Assembly (NCBI GenBank): GCA_017624275.1 | Contig: JAGANG010000027.1 | Location: forward strand, 1 to 40,526 | Reading direction: 5' to 3' | Length of the DNA stretch: 40,526 nt | Source of the DNA: Spirochaetales bacterium | GTDB taxonomy: Bacteria; Spirochaetota; GWE2-31-10 | Shown: positions 1-7,713 of the stretch, piece by piece | How positions within the stretch are numbered: the stretch's first letter is position 1 | How the letters are laid out: the number at the start of each line of letters is the position of its first letter | Notes under the pieces: model-generated | The model's database searches: none | Seen by the model: the letters and a program-made list of their open reading frames with translations, nothing else | Told to the model about the DNA's origin: nothing | Made by a program: the position numbers and the translations under genes

Positions 1-324
1 ATGAAAATTAAGAATATTTGTATCCTCGACACGCATTTCCACATGGAAATTCAGCCCGGCGAGGACGAAAATCTGTCGGAAATCATGAAGTACATCAAGC
101 AACGCTTTACGCAATGGATAAACAGAACTTTCGACTCGGAGGGAAGTGCGTGGAAAGACAGATTTTTCAGTAGAATTATTGAAGATTTGACGGATTTAGT
201 GCGTGTTTTTGTGTACATCGAGGAAAACGCTGTCCGAGCCGGGCTTGTAAAACATGCTACGGATTATCCTTTTTACCAGGTATGGGAAGATGTTACGGAA
301 AAAGAGTATTACCCAATGGAATAG
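1..324 (+). CDS. RayT-type (REP-associated) HUH tyrosine transposase, C-terminal part
   Basis: This is a Y1/HUH single-strand DNA transposase of the RayT (TnpA_REP) type. The visible 107 residues hold the metal-binding HUH motif as THFH (His12, His14), then the LSEIM helix, the GSAWKDRF segment, and YIEENAVRAGLV, where Tyr72 matches the catalytic tyrosine of the family's YIxxNPVRAGLV motif (here Ala replaces Pro). Family members usually have some 30-50 residues before the HUH motif, so the N-terminus is missing: either it lies beyond the window edge, or the gene is truncated and begins at the ATG at base 1. No terminal inverted repeats or target duplication are visible beside it. Family assignment is good from the motifs; whether it is functional is unknown. 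RayT enzymes act on short palindromic REP DNA, which is relevant because hairpin repeat elements occur near 22.6 kb and 40.4 kb. Confidence 0.75.
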   Translation: MKIKNICILDTHFHMEIQPGEDENLSEIMKYIKQRFTQWINRTFDSEGSAWKDRFFSRIIEDLTDLVRVFVYIEENAVRAGLVKHATDYPFYQVWEDVTEKEYYPME

Positions 325-379
325 ACGACAGACCCCGATTCCACTTCAGTATAAAAAGCATAAACATACAAAAAAACAG

Positions 380-408
380 TTGACTTCATTTTATCCAAAA
401 GCTAATTA
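380..408 (+). promoter_or_regulatory. possible weak promoter for pdxA-like gene
   Basis: TTGACT at 380-385 is followed after 17 bases by TAATTA at 403-408. The -35 box is good but the -10 box is poor. It lies about 40 bases before the pdxA start in an otherwise featureless 123-base gap. Confidence 0.3.
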
Positions 409-447
409 TCATCCGAAACTGAAATTATTTTAATTGGAGAAAAGATT

Positions 448-1437
448 ATGAATCGTCCGTTTATCGCCGTACCGTTGGGAGATCCTGCCGGAATAGGTCC
501 GGAAATAGTTGTAAAAGCTGTATCATCGACAGAAATTACCGATATGGCCAGGTGCGTTGTCGTAGGTGATTATAATGTTATTGAAAATGCAGTTAAAATT
601 ACTAATACACAGATAAAACTTAATATTATAGAAAAGCCTGAAGATTACAAAGACGGATATTTGAATATTATTGCGATTAATAATATTGACTTTACCAAGT
701 TGCGTATCGGTGAAGTTTCGGCAATGTGCGGAAAAGCTGCATATGAATACATAGAAAAAAGTATAAAACTGGCAATGGAAAAACAAGTTGCCGCAGTTGC
801 GACTCCGCCGATTAATAAAGAAAGTTTGAAAGCTGCAAATATTCCATATATCGGTCATACAGAAATATTTGGAGCATTAACAAATACCGCCGATCCTTTG
901 ACAATATTTGAAGTTCACGGATTACGGATTTTTTTTCTCACACGTCATGTTTCATTGCGTAAAGCTTGTGATTTGATTACAAAAAAGCGTATTGAAGATT
1001 ATGTGAAACGTTGTGTTAAAGTTTTGGAAAAATTGGGAGTTTCCCAGGGAACAATGGCGATTGCCGGGCTGAATCCTCATTCCGGCGAACATGGGCTTTT
1101 CGGTGATGAAGAAGTAACGGAAATTGAGCCGGCGATAAAAACACTGAAAGCTGCAGGATATAAGGTTGAAGGGCCTATCGGTGCCGATTCTGTATTTCAC
1201 CTTGCATTGCAAGGACGTTACAACAGCGTATTGTCACTTTATCACGATCAAGGCCATATTGCTGCTAAAACTCTCGATTTTGAGCGAACAATTTCAATTA
1301 CCGGCGGAATGCCGATTTTACGAACTTCGGTAGATCATGGTACGGCAATGGATATCGCCGGAAGCGGAAAAGCCAGCGATGTAAGTATGAAAGAAGCAAT
1401 AAAAGTTGCGGTAAAATATTGTAAGGCCTACTTATGA
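448..1437 (+). CDS. pdxA: PdxA-family 4-phosphohydroxy-acid dehydrogenase
   Basis: This is an NAD-dependent oxidative decarboxylase of the PdxA family. Classical PdxA oxidises 4-phosphohydroxy-L-threonine in vitamin B6 synthesis; the PdxA2 branch oxidises 4-phospho-D-threonate or -erythronate. The 329 residues are full length. [10 protein letters not shown] opens the protein, GHTE (His137-Thr138) is the substrate site, and the three metal-ligand histidines fall at His167 (TRHVS), His211 (NPHSGE) and His266 (YHDQGH), the numbering known from the E. coli enzyme. [14 protein letters not shown] closes the active site. The YHDQGHIA form resembles PdxA2 as I remember it. No other pyridoxal or threonate genes are nearby, so the exact substrate cannot be decided. 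The start is supported by GGAGA at 436-440, seven bases upstream. Confidence 0.88.
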   Translation: MNRPFIAVPLGDPAGIGPEIVVKAVSSTEITDMARCVVVGDYNVIENAVKITNTQIKLNIIEKPEDYKDGYLNIIAINNIDFTKLRIGEVSAMCGKAAYEYIEKSIKLAMEKQVAAVATPPINKESLKAANIPYIGHTEIFGALTNTADPLTIFEVHGLRIFFLTRHVSLRKACDLITKKRIEDYVKRCVKVLEKLGVSQGTMAIAGLNPHSGEHGLFGDEEVTEIEPAIKTLKAAGYKVEGPIGADSVFHLALQGRYNSVLSLYHDQGHIAAKTLDFERTISITGGMPILRTSVDHGTAMDIAGSGKASDVSMKEAIKVAVKYCKAYL

Positions 1438-1463
1438 AATATCTAAAGTTTATTTAAAAATAT

Positions 1464-1492
1464 TTGACATTAACAAAGAAAGTCGCTATTTG
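1464..1492 (+). promoter_or_regulatory. promoter for the 42-residue membrane ORF
   Basis: A perfect TTGACA at 1464-1469 is followed after 17 bases by TATTTG at 1487-1492. The ribosome binding site of the small ORF (AAGGAG, 1509-1514) lies just downstream, giving a leader of about 20 bases. The -10 box is only three of six, but position and spacing are right. Confidence 0.5.
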
Positions 1493-1520
1493 TAATAAGT
1501 AAAATAACAAGGAGATGTTT

Positions 1521-1649
1521 ATGCAAAAAAATACAATAACAAGAATTATTTTTTCATTAATAATTTCTTCACTTGTAGTCGCAGTTTGCGGTATTTTAGG
1601 ATTTTGCTATACACGTTATTCCCAGATTCCGAAAACTTTCAGACGCTGA
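1521..1649 (+). CDS. small single-span membrane protein, 42 residues
   Basis: This short ORF has its own promoter-like sequence and a strong Shine-Dalgarno (AAGGAG, six bases before the ATG). It encodes a basic N-terminus (MQKNTITR), one hydrophobic helix of about 20 residues (roughly 9-29, with two Cys near its end), and a basic tail ending TFRR. It could be a small membrane protein, or the surviving N-terminus of a longer gene whose remainder was lost; it ends eight bases from the stop codon of the convergent gene. I do not recognise a family. The combination of a perfect -35, strong ribosome site and clean transmembrane segment argues against chance. Confidence 0.5.
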   Translation: MQKNTITRIIFSLIISSLVVAVCGILGFCYTRYSQIPKTFRR

Positions 1650-1657
1650 TAAACAAA

Positions 1658-2503
1658 TCAACAATTTTCTAAAGCATTTTTAATGCGACGAATTTCATGA
1701 ATATCAAGTGTCAGCGGTATATAATTGTAATACGGAGCTAATGTATTAATTATTATACCGTTAGATTTTAATGAAGCCGCAACATCTTGCATTTCATTTT
1801 GATATTCTTCTTTCAATACAAAAACTCTGTCATTAATCCAAAATTTTTCGTTATGAAATTCAAAACACTTTTGTTCCTGCAATGCTTTAGTTTTGTAATA
1901 AAACGCAATAGCTGTAGCAAAAACAATCGCCGGAGTTTCTTCCAACGGCCGACAGATATTTATTAAATCTTTTAGATTGCGATTGATTAATACCGCACAG
2001 CCTCCGGTATATCCTGTATACAATGCCGGTAAAACGATACAATCTGCTTGAGCAATGTTATTTTCATCAAGCAAACGAGGAAAGTTATAATACCAGGCGA
2101 TGGAGTTTGATTTTTGAACATCAAGACAAGGCTTTACCGTAAAATCATAAAGTTTTATTCCGTTACCTTTTTTGATTCCATGATTCACGAGAAAATTCTC
2201 AATACAAATATTGTCCGGTTCAATGCTTGCATATAAAGACGTAATTTTTAACAAAAATTCTTGTACGGAAGAAAAGAAGCGAAGTTCATAAAGCCCACTT
2301 GGAGTAAGTCCGGATATGATTTTTCTGTATCTTTTATGATATACAGTAGGCAAATCAAGCGTTAGAAGATTGGATACGGCATTTTTTATCTGTGTGGTAA
2401 GTTTTTTGTGCGAATGACCGGTTATATTATCAGCACGTCGCAAGTCAAAATAGCGATTCCCGAATTCATCTCTTACATAACATTCTTTAGCTTTATGAAA
2501 CAT
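1658..2503 (-). CDS. reduced class III aminotransferase-like protein
   Basis: The N-terminus (CYVRDEFGNRYFDLRRADNITGHSHKKL, residues 8-35) reads as the opening of a fold-type I, class III aminotransferase (glutamate-1-semialdehyde aminomutase type: V-D-x-x-G-N-x-Y-x-D ... GH-x-H). A later segment, DCIVLPALYTGYTGGCAVLINR, aligns by eye with the family's PLP-lysine region (K-x-x-G-G-G-x-P-x-G-A), but no lysine is present there. At 281 residues it is well short of the usual 400-430. It is therefore either a non-catalytic relative or a decayed but still open gene. A strong ribosome site (AAGGAG, complement of 2510-2515) supports the start. It is convergent with the 42-residue ORF and divergent from the glycosyltransferase. 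Substrate and role are unknown. Confidence 0.6.
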   Translation of the reverse strand: MFHKAKECYVRDEFGNRYFDLRRADNITGHSHKKLTTQIKNAVSNLLTLDLPTVYHKRYRKIISGLTPSGLYELRFFSSVQEFLLKITSLYASIEPDNICIENFLVNHGIKKGNGIKLYDFTVKPCLDVQKSNSIAWYYNFPRLLDENNIAQADCIVLPALYTGYTGGCAVLINRNLKDLINICRPLEETPAIVFATAIAFYYKTKALQEQKCFEFHNEKFWINDRVFVLKEEYQNEMQDVAASLKSNGIIINTLAPYYNYIPLTLDIHEIRRIKNALENC

Positions 2504-2621
2504 TATTTTCTCCTTATTTTCTCTGGTGTTATATCATAAAATAATTTAACTATCCTAATTTCTTTTCATTAAAAAGTTATAAATGTATTTTTGTTCAATC
2601 AGACAGCGACAGGAGATAAAA

Positions 2622-3599
2622 ATGCCGAAAGTTTCCGTTATTATTCCGGTTTTTAATACGCAAAATCAACTTAAACAATGTTTAGACAGTATTGTTTCGC
2701 AAACGTTACAGGATATTGAAATTATAATTGTAGATGATGGCAGTGAAACAAAGCCGACAGTAAAAGATGTAATAAAGAAAAATTTTAAGAAAGACAAACG
2801 AATTAAATATGTGCGTCATTCTGTAAATGAAGGTTTAATAGAAAGTCGGCGTACCGGAGTTTTAGAATCTTGCGGTGAATATATATTTTTTATTGATACT
2901 GATGACAAATTGAATAAAGAAAATGCACTCGAGGTAATGTACGATATTGCAAATTGTGAAAATGCAGATATTGTACAATGTTCTGCATTTGTTGATATCG
3001 TACAAGAATCTTTTGATGAAACAAAATATTATGAAAAAGCAGCCAGTCCGCATTTGGGAGAACTTTGCGGAATTGATATTTTTCGAAATTGTTATTTTGA
3101 CGCAAAACATCCCTGGTACATCTGGGGGAAACTTTTAAAGCGTAATGTTTGTACTGTGGCGTTCGATTTTATTCCGGATACTTATTGTGTAATGGCAGAG
3201 GATTTTCTGCTTTACTTTTTTATCAGTCGCAATTCTAAAAAATACGTAGGAATTCCTGACAAATTCTATTGTTATAAAGTGGGCGAAGGAATAAGTACCG
3301 ACAATAAAATAACTTCTCTTGATAAATGGAAAAGTCATTGCTCTTCGGCGTCGGTTTTTACTGTTATCTTCCTTTATAATAGAGAAAATCCATTGGACGA
3401 AGAAACATACAAAATGATTGTTGCATTTGCACAGACGGCAGTTATTCGTTCCGTAATGCGATTGGAAAATTCTGTATTGCCTGAATTAAAATATAAAGCA
3501 AGAGAAATGCTTTGTGATGCATGGGGAAGGACAATGGTAGAAAAAGCAGAGGAGTTTTGTCGAAAAAATAAAACAGAAGATAAATCGTTTGACAAGTAA
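2622..3599 (+). CDS. family 2 glycosyltransferase (GT-A fold)
   Basis: This protein probably transfers an activated sugar to a surface glycan or lipid. The GT2 hallmarks are PKVSVIIPVFNTQNQLKQC at residues 2-20, VDDGS at 37-41 for nucleotide binding and the DxD-like DTDD at 92-95 for the metal-diphosphate. The remaining C-terminal 200 or so residues are helical with no recognised domain or membrane span. The chosen ATG is preceded by AGGAG (2611-2615) six bases upstream and gives 325 residues; an upstream ATG at 2583 lacks a ribosome site and adds a non-homologous 13-residue tail. No other glycan genes accompany it, so donor and acceptor are unknown. No terminator is visible before 4633, so the two small redox genes downstream may be co-transcribed. 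Confidence 0.88.
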   Translation: MPKVSVIIPVFNTQNQLKQCLDSIVSQTLQDIEIIIVDDGSETKPTVKDVIKKNFKKDKRIKYVRHSVNEGLIESRRTGVLESCGEYIFFIDTDDKLNKENALEVMYDIANCENADIVQCSAFVDIVQESFDETKYYEKAASPHLGELCGIDIFRNCYFDAKHPWYIWGKLLKRNVCTVAFDFIPDTYCVMAEDFLLYFFISRNSKKYVGIPDKFYCYKVGEGISTDNKITSLDKWKSHCSSASVFTVIFLYNRENPLDEETYKMIVAFAQTAVIRSVMRLENSVLPELKYKAREMLCDAWGRTMVEKAEEFCRKNKTEDKSFDK

Positions 3600-3644
3600 T
3601 CTCTAATTAAACTACATTCAATTTTTTTAAACGGAGGGAAATAT

Positions 3645-4052
3645 ATGAATGCAGCAGAAAAAGCTATTGAATTGCATAATATCGGCTACAATTGTTGTCA
3701 AGCCGTAGTATGTGCCTTTGCAGAAAGATTAGGAATTGATGAAGAAGTTTTATTTAAAGCAACGGAAGGTTTTGGTTTGGGAATGGGAGCCATGAATTGT
3801 ACTTGCGGTGCCGTAAGCGGTGCAGTAATGCTTGCCGGACTAAAAAACAGCGGGGGGACATCTCAACGAACAAAAGTTGCTACTTATAAATTGTCCGCAA
3901 AAATTGTTGATGATTTTACGACAAAAAATCAGTCTGTTATTTGCCGAGAAATCAAAGGCGTTGATACGGGAAAAGTTTTGCGAAGTTGCGGCGGCTGTAT
4001 AGAAGATGCCGTAAAGATTGCAGAAGAAGTTTTGGATTTAAAGTCTGTGTAA
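3645..4052 (+). CDS. C_GCAxxG_C_C family Cys-rich redox protein
   Basis: The 135-residue protein belongs to the uncharacterised C_GCAxxG_C_C family, thought to be redox-active. The signature is visible: Cys17-Cys18 (YNCCQAV), CTCGAVSGA (Cys52, Cys54) followed by a hydrophobic helix, a lone Cys100, and CGGC (Cys115, Cys118) near the C-terminus. There is no signal peptide, so it acts in the cytoplasm. The start is fixed by GGAGG at 3633-3637, seven bases upstream. It sits between a glycosyltransferase and a thiol peroxidase and may share their transcript. A redox or metal-binding role follows from the Cys pattern; the actual reaction is not known. Confidence 0.82.
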   Translation: MNAAEKAIELHNIGYNCCQAVVCAFAERLGIDEEVLFKATEGFGLGMGAMNCTCGAVSGAVMLAGLKNSGGTSQRTKVATYKLSAKIVDDFTTKNQSVICREIKGVDTGKVLRSCGGCIEDAVKIAEEVLDLKSV

Positions 4053-4122
4053 AAAAAACTTTAAATTCCTACCGAATAAATCGTCAGTAGTTAATTTTTA
4101 CCATATAAAAACGGAGGTAATT

Positions 4123-4629
4123 ATGACAATCTACGATTATTCGGTAAAAGCAATGAACGGAGAAATGAAAGCACTCAGAGATTACACCGGTAAAGTATTA
4201 CTTATTGTAAATACTGCTACAAAGTGTGCGTATACTCCTCAATACGAAGGTTTGCAAGATTTGTACGAAAAATATCGAGATGACGGCTTTGAAATATTGG
4301 ATTTTCCGTGTGACCAATTTGCACATCAATCACCGGGAAGCGATGATGAAATTCACGCTTTTTGCAGGATAAAATATGGAATTACGTTTTCTCAATTTTC
4401 AAAGATTAATGTAAACGGACGAAAAGAAGAGCCTTTGTATAAATATTTAAAAAGCGAGAAAAAAGGTGCGATAAAATGGAACTTTACAAAATTTCTGGTA
4501 GACAGTGAAGGTAAAGTTATAAATCGTTTTGCTCCGGCTGATACTCCTGAAAAAATAGAATATTTTGTGAAAGAAGCACTTGAAGCAAAAGCTTTGCATG
4601 AGAAAATCAATAAAAATTACAGTTATTAA
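4123..4629 (+). CDS. glutathione peroxidase-family thiol peroxidase
   Basis: This protein reduces peroxides through a thioredoxin-fold peroxidatic cysteine. The family tetrad is present: Cys35 (NTATKCAYTPQY), Gln69 (FAHQSPGSDDEI), and Trp119-Asn120 (IKWNFTKFLVD). Cys81 in AFCRIKYGITF sits where thioredoxin-dependent two-Cys members (yeast Orp1 type) keep the resolving cysteine, so thioredoxin rather than glutathione is the probable reductant. The usual FPCNQF motif reads FPCDQF. The 168 residues are full length and there is no signal peptide. GGAGG at 4113-4117 supports the start, and the transcript ends at the hairpin terminator at 4633-4674. It probably protects an anaerobe from oxygen exposure. 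Confidence 0.9.
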   Translation: MTIYDYSVKAMNGEMKALRDYTGKVLLIVNTATKCAYTPQYEGLQDLYEKYRDDGFEILDFPCDQFAHQSPGSDDEIHAFCRIKYGITFSQFSKINVNGRKEEPLYKYLKSEKKGAIKWNFTKFLVDSEGKVINRFAPADTPEKIEYFVKEALEAKALHEKINKNYSY

Positions 4630-4632
4630 AAT

Positions 4633-4674
4633 AAAAAACTCTTGCTTATAAAAAAAATAAGCAAGAGTTTTTTT
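4633..4674. terminator. bidirectional intrinsic terminator
   Basis: A 13-bp perfect stem (AACTCTTGCTTAT at 4637-4649 with its complement at 4657-4669) encloses an A7 loop and is flanked by an A run on the left and T run on the right. It can serve both the peroxidase gene (plus) and glnN (minus), which converge here. Confidence 0.9.
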
Positions 4675-4688
4675 GTAATAGAAGTTTA

Positions 4689-6773
4689 TTAAATGCGGAA
4701 AAGTAAATCTGCATACGTAGGGAACGGCCAATAATCGTTGCCTACTATAGTTTCCAGTTTATCTGCAATTTGTCGCACATCGTTCATCGCCGGAATAACC
4801 GCAGCTGTATAAAATTTTGCACAATCGGTAACATCGTCATAATCTTTTATTTTACCAATTATTTCTTCAAGGTTTGCTGTCGTATTTGTAAGTTCATCAG
4901 TAAGAGCAGACAATGTTTTTACCAATTCAATTTGTGTCTTTGCTCGAGATTCCCCCAAGAGATTTTTCACACTTAATGCAGAATCTGCTACATCTTTTGT
5001 AAAATTAATAACAGCCGGAAGGATTTCTCTTTTTACCATTTCCAGCATTGTCATTACTTCAATGTTCAATACTTTGCAATAATCTTCCATTTGAATTTTG
5101 TAACGAGCTTCTATTTCTGCTTTAGTATGAACTTTATGCTTTAAAAATAATTGAATATTTTTTTCATCTAAGAAATGAGGTAATGCATCAGTCGTAGTTT
5201 TTAAATTTAACAAACCTCTTCTTTCTGCTTCTTCCACCCATTCTTGAGAATATCCGTCACCGTTGAAAATTATTCGTTTGTGTTCATTTAACGTTTTTTT
5301 GATAAGAGCATTTAATGCAGTGTTAAAGTCGTCAGCTTTTTCTAATTCATCGGCAAATTGGCATAATGCCTCCGCCGTAATTGTATTAAGCATAATATTA
5401 GGACATGAAATAGACATGCTGGAACCTAACGAACGGAATTCAAATTTATTACCCGTAAATGCAAAAGGCGAAGTTCTGTTTCTGTCGGTATTATCTTTAG
5501 GGAATGCCGGAAGAATATCTACTCCCAGTTTCATTACTTCTTTAGCCTTTTTATCATATGGCTTACCAGACATAATTGATTCCAAAATAGCCGTAAGTTC
5601 ATCACCAAGGAATATCGAAATAATAGCCGGCGGAGCTTCATCTGCCCCCAATCTGTGGTCATTTCCGGCAAAAGCAACAGATAATCGCAACAAATCTTGG
5701 TATTCATCAACTGCTTTGATAATTGCTGTTAATACTAAAAGAAATTGTGCGTTATCTTCCGGTGTATTACCCGGTTCGAGAAGATTTTCGCCGGTATTTG
5801 TAGAAAGAGACCAGTTGTTGTGTTTTCCAGAACCGTTTACTCCGGCAAATGGTTTTTCGTGGAGAATACATACCAAGTTGTGTTTTTGAGCAACTTTTTT
5901 CATGATTTCCATAGTAAGTTGGTTTTGATCTGCAGAAAGATTTGTTGTCGTAAAAATTGGTGCCATTTCATGTTGACACGGTGCTACTTCATTATGTTTT
6001 GTTTTTGAAAGTATTCCGAGTTTCCACAATTCTTCATCAAGTTCTTTCATAAATGCATCAACTCTCGGTTTGATTGCACCGAAATAATGATCTTCCAGTT
6101 CTTGACCTTTAGGCGGTTTTGCACCGAAGATAGTTCTGTTACAGAACATCAAGTCTTTTCTTTTATCATATAAATCTTTGTCAATGAGGAAATATTCTTG
6201 TTCCGGGCCGACAGTCGGAGTTACCTTTTTAATATCTTTACCGAAAAGCTTTAGAATTCTTCTGCATTGTTTATCAATAACTTCCATTGAACGTAAAAGC
6301 GGTGTTTTTTTATCAAGAGCATCGCCGCTGTAAGAACAGAACGCTGTAGGAATACATAATGAACCGTCTTTTATAAAAGCGTATGAAGTAGGATCCCAGG
6401 CGGTGTATCCACGAGCTTCACAAGTAGCACGTAAACCTCCGGATGGAAAACTTGAGCCGTCAGGTTCTCCTTTTATAAGTTCTTTCCCCGAAAATTCCAT
6501 AATGACTTTTCCGCCGGGCATCGGAGAAATAAAACTGTCGTGTTTTTCGGCTGTAATTCCGGTCATCGGTTGAAACCAATGAGTGTAATGAGTTACACCT
6601 TTTTCGATAGCCCAATTTTTCATCGCATTAGCAACAGAGTTTGCAACGGTTAAATCAAGTGCCGTTCCTTCTTCCATTGTTTGTTTCAATGATTTAAATA
6701 TTTCTTTTGGGAGCCTTTCCTGCATAACAGTTTCATTAAAAACCATGCTTCCGAAGATTGTAGATACATCCAT
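4689..6773 (-). CDS. glnN: glutamine synthetase type III
   Basis: The enzyme makes glutamine from glutamate, ammonium and ATP and is the main ammonia-assimilating route in organisms of this kind. Its 694 residues match the large GSIII family (about 700) rather than GSI (about 470). GSIII hallmarks are the N-terminal [13 protein letters not shown] segment, HWFQPMTG (66-72), EKHDSFI (76-82), [11 protein letters not shown] (188-198), NEVAPCQHE (261-269) and [12 protein letters not shown] (311-322), which carry the metal and glutamate ligands. A long C-terminal helical region completes the family-specific tail. GAGGAG (complement of 6780-6785) lies six bases before the ATG. No glnB, amtB or glutamate synthase is adjacent. 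The leader has a promoter-like sequence and a long AU-rich hairpin (separate entries). Confidence 0.97.
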   Translation of the reverse strand: MDVSTIFGSMVFNETVMQERLPKEIFKSLKQTMEEGTALDLTVANSVANAMKNWAIEKGVTHYTHWFQPMTGITAEKHDSFISPMPGGKVIMEFSGKELIKGEPDGSSFPSGGLRATCEARGYTAWDPTSYAFIKDGSLCIPTAFCSYSGDALDKKTPLLRSMEVIDKQCRRILKLFGKDIKKVTPTVGPEQEYFLIDKDLYDKRKDLMFCNRTIFGAKPPKGQELEDHYFGAIKPRVDAFMKELDEELWKLGILSKTKHNEVAPCQHEMAPIFTTTNLSADQNQLTMEIMKKVAQKHNLVCILHEKPFAGVNGSGKHNNWSLSTNTGENLLEPGNTPEDNAQFLLVLTAIIKAVDEYQDLLRLSVAFAGNDHRLGADEAPPAIISIFLGDELTAILESIMSGKPYDKKAKEVMKLGVDILPAFPKDNTDRNRTSPFAFTGNKFEFRSLGSSMSISCPNIMLNTITAEALCQFADELEKADDFNTALNALIKKTLNEHKRIIFNGDGYSQEWVEEAERRGLLNLKTTTDALPHFLDEKNIQLFLKHKVHTKAEIEARYKIQMEDYCKVLNIEVMTMLEMVKREILPAVINFTKDVADSALSVKNLLGESRAKTQIELVKTLSALTDELTNTTANLEEIIGKIKDYDDVTDCAKFYTAAVIPAMNDVRQIADKLETIVGNDYWPFPTYADLLFRI

Positions 6774-6798
6774 TTTTGTCTCCTCTTAATTTTGGTTA

Positions 6799-6846
6799 AA
6801 TCAATAAAAAGTAGGTAAATAGTGTTGTTACTTAATTTTATTGATT
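6799..6846 (-). promoter_or_regulatory. inverted repeat in the glnN leader
   Basis: TTTTATTGATT at 6836-6846 and its complement AATCAATAAAA at 6799-6809 form an 11-bp stem, extended inside by TACT/AGTA. It lies between the predicted glnN transcription start and the ribosome site. It could be a regulatory hairpin or a protein-binding palindrome; there is no T run, so it is not a simple terminator. Confidence 0.4.
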
Positions 6847-6851
6847 GGCAA

Positions 6852-6880
6852 GTTCTATCAGAATTGCATTTTACTATCAA
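6852..6880 (-). promoter_or_regulatory. promoter for glnN
   Basis: On the minus strand TTGATA (complement of 6875-6880) is followed after 17 bases by TAGAAC (complement of 6852-6857). It predicts a leader of roughly 70 bases containing the inverted repeat at 6799-6846. Confidence 0.45.
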
Positions 6881-6923
6881 TATTTTTTTTGAGATTTTAC
6901 CGGCGAAAAATCAGGCTTTTTTA

Positions 6924-7640
6924 CTAAGCGGAAATTATTTTTTTCAGTCGGTCAAAAGAAATTGTATTTTCAGTCCAGTGTTCTATTACAATCATTGGAT
7001 TTTGTTTTCTTTCTTTTAGAAGCTTAAAAAATGAAGCGAAATCGATATTGCCGTTACCGATAGTGTCGTGGGCATCACGAGTACCGTCATTGTCATGAGC
7101 ATGAACTGTGGCGATATTTATTCCGTTGTCGCAAAGTTTGTTCGCAGTTTGCAATAAATCATAATTGTTTGCGTGACAATGACCGGTATCAAAAGTCGCT
7201 TGTATCGGTGCAATTTTTATTGCGTTTGCCATAAAGTCCAAATATTTTTCTTTGTATACTGCGTGCATATCGGGAATTGTATTTTCAATACTGATAATTG
7301 TAGAGTCTTTTGTCTTATCGATAATATATTCTAGGAGTTCAAAAGTTAATTTATCAAAGTGAACCGTAGTTGTAATAGGGGAGAATTCTCGAATAAACTC
7401 TAAAAGTGAATTTAATTTTTCAATCGGAAGTTTCGGGGTGCTTATTGGAAGATGTACCGTAAACGGGAAATTCTGCATTTTTAATTTATTAATAATTTTA
7501 TATTCATCAGTCGTTATTTCGCCGGGCAGCCATTCGTCAAAAAAAATATCGAAAAAATCAACATTTTGTTTGATCGCAAAATTTAATTCTTCCTTTAATG
7601 TTAAACCGTTGTATTTTGATGTTTGAAATCCTATTTTCAT
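6924..7640 (-). CDS. xylose isomerase-like TIM-barrel (AP endonuclease family 2)
   Basis: This is a metal-dependent TIM-barrel protein of the sugar phosphate isomerase/epimerase and endonuclease IV superfamily. The metal-site pattern is clear: IEN (Glu119), FDTGHCH (Asp151, His154), VHAHDNDGTRDAHDTIGNGNIDF (His180, His182 and the conserved glycines), and VIEH (Glu220). At 238 residues it is a short member. Substrate cannot be read from sequence; sugar isomerisation is more usual for this subgroup than DNA repair. The ATG at 7640 has AAAGGA six bases upstream; a TTG at 7646 touches the ribosome site and is unlikely to be used. It lies upstream of glnN on the same strand with a 150-base gap and is divergent from phoH. 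Confidence 0.8.
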   Translation of the reverse strand: MKIGFQTSKYNGLTLKEELNFAIKQNVDFFDIFFDEWLPGEITTDEYKIINKLKMQNFPFTVHLPISTPKLPIEKLNSLLEFIREFSPITTTVHFDKLTFELLEYIIDKTKDSTIISIENTIPDMHAVYKEKYLDFMANAIKIAPIQATFDTGHCHANNYDLLQTANKLCDNGINIATVHAHDNDGTRDAHDTIGNGNIDFASFFKLLKERKQNPMIVIEHWTENTISFDRLKKIISA

Positions 7641-7713
7641 ATTCAATCCTTTGTAATTTTTGTTTTTTTCAGTAATTATAGAAATATTGACATTATTTCT
7701 GACTTAATATACC

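Noticed and set aside
3845..3858. Six-G run in the Cys-rich redox gene as a second phase-variable site
   Set aside because: Six bases is short for slippage and the frame is intact and family-conserved on both sides.
5263..5889. 208-codon plus-strand ORF antisense to glnN
   Set aside because: It lies wholly within the conserved glnN coding region, has no family resemblance and no ribosome site.
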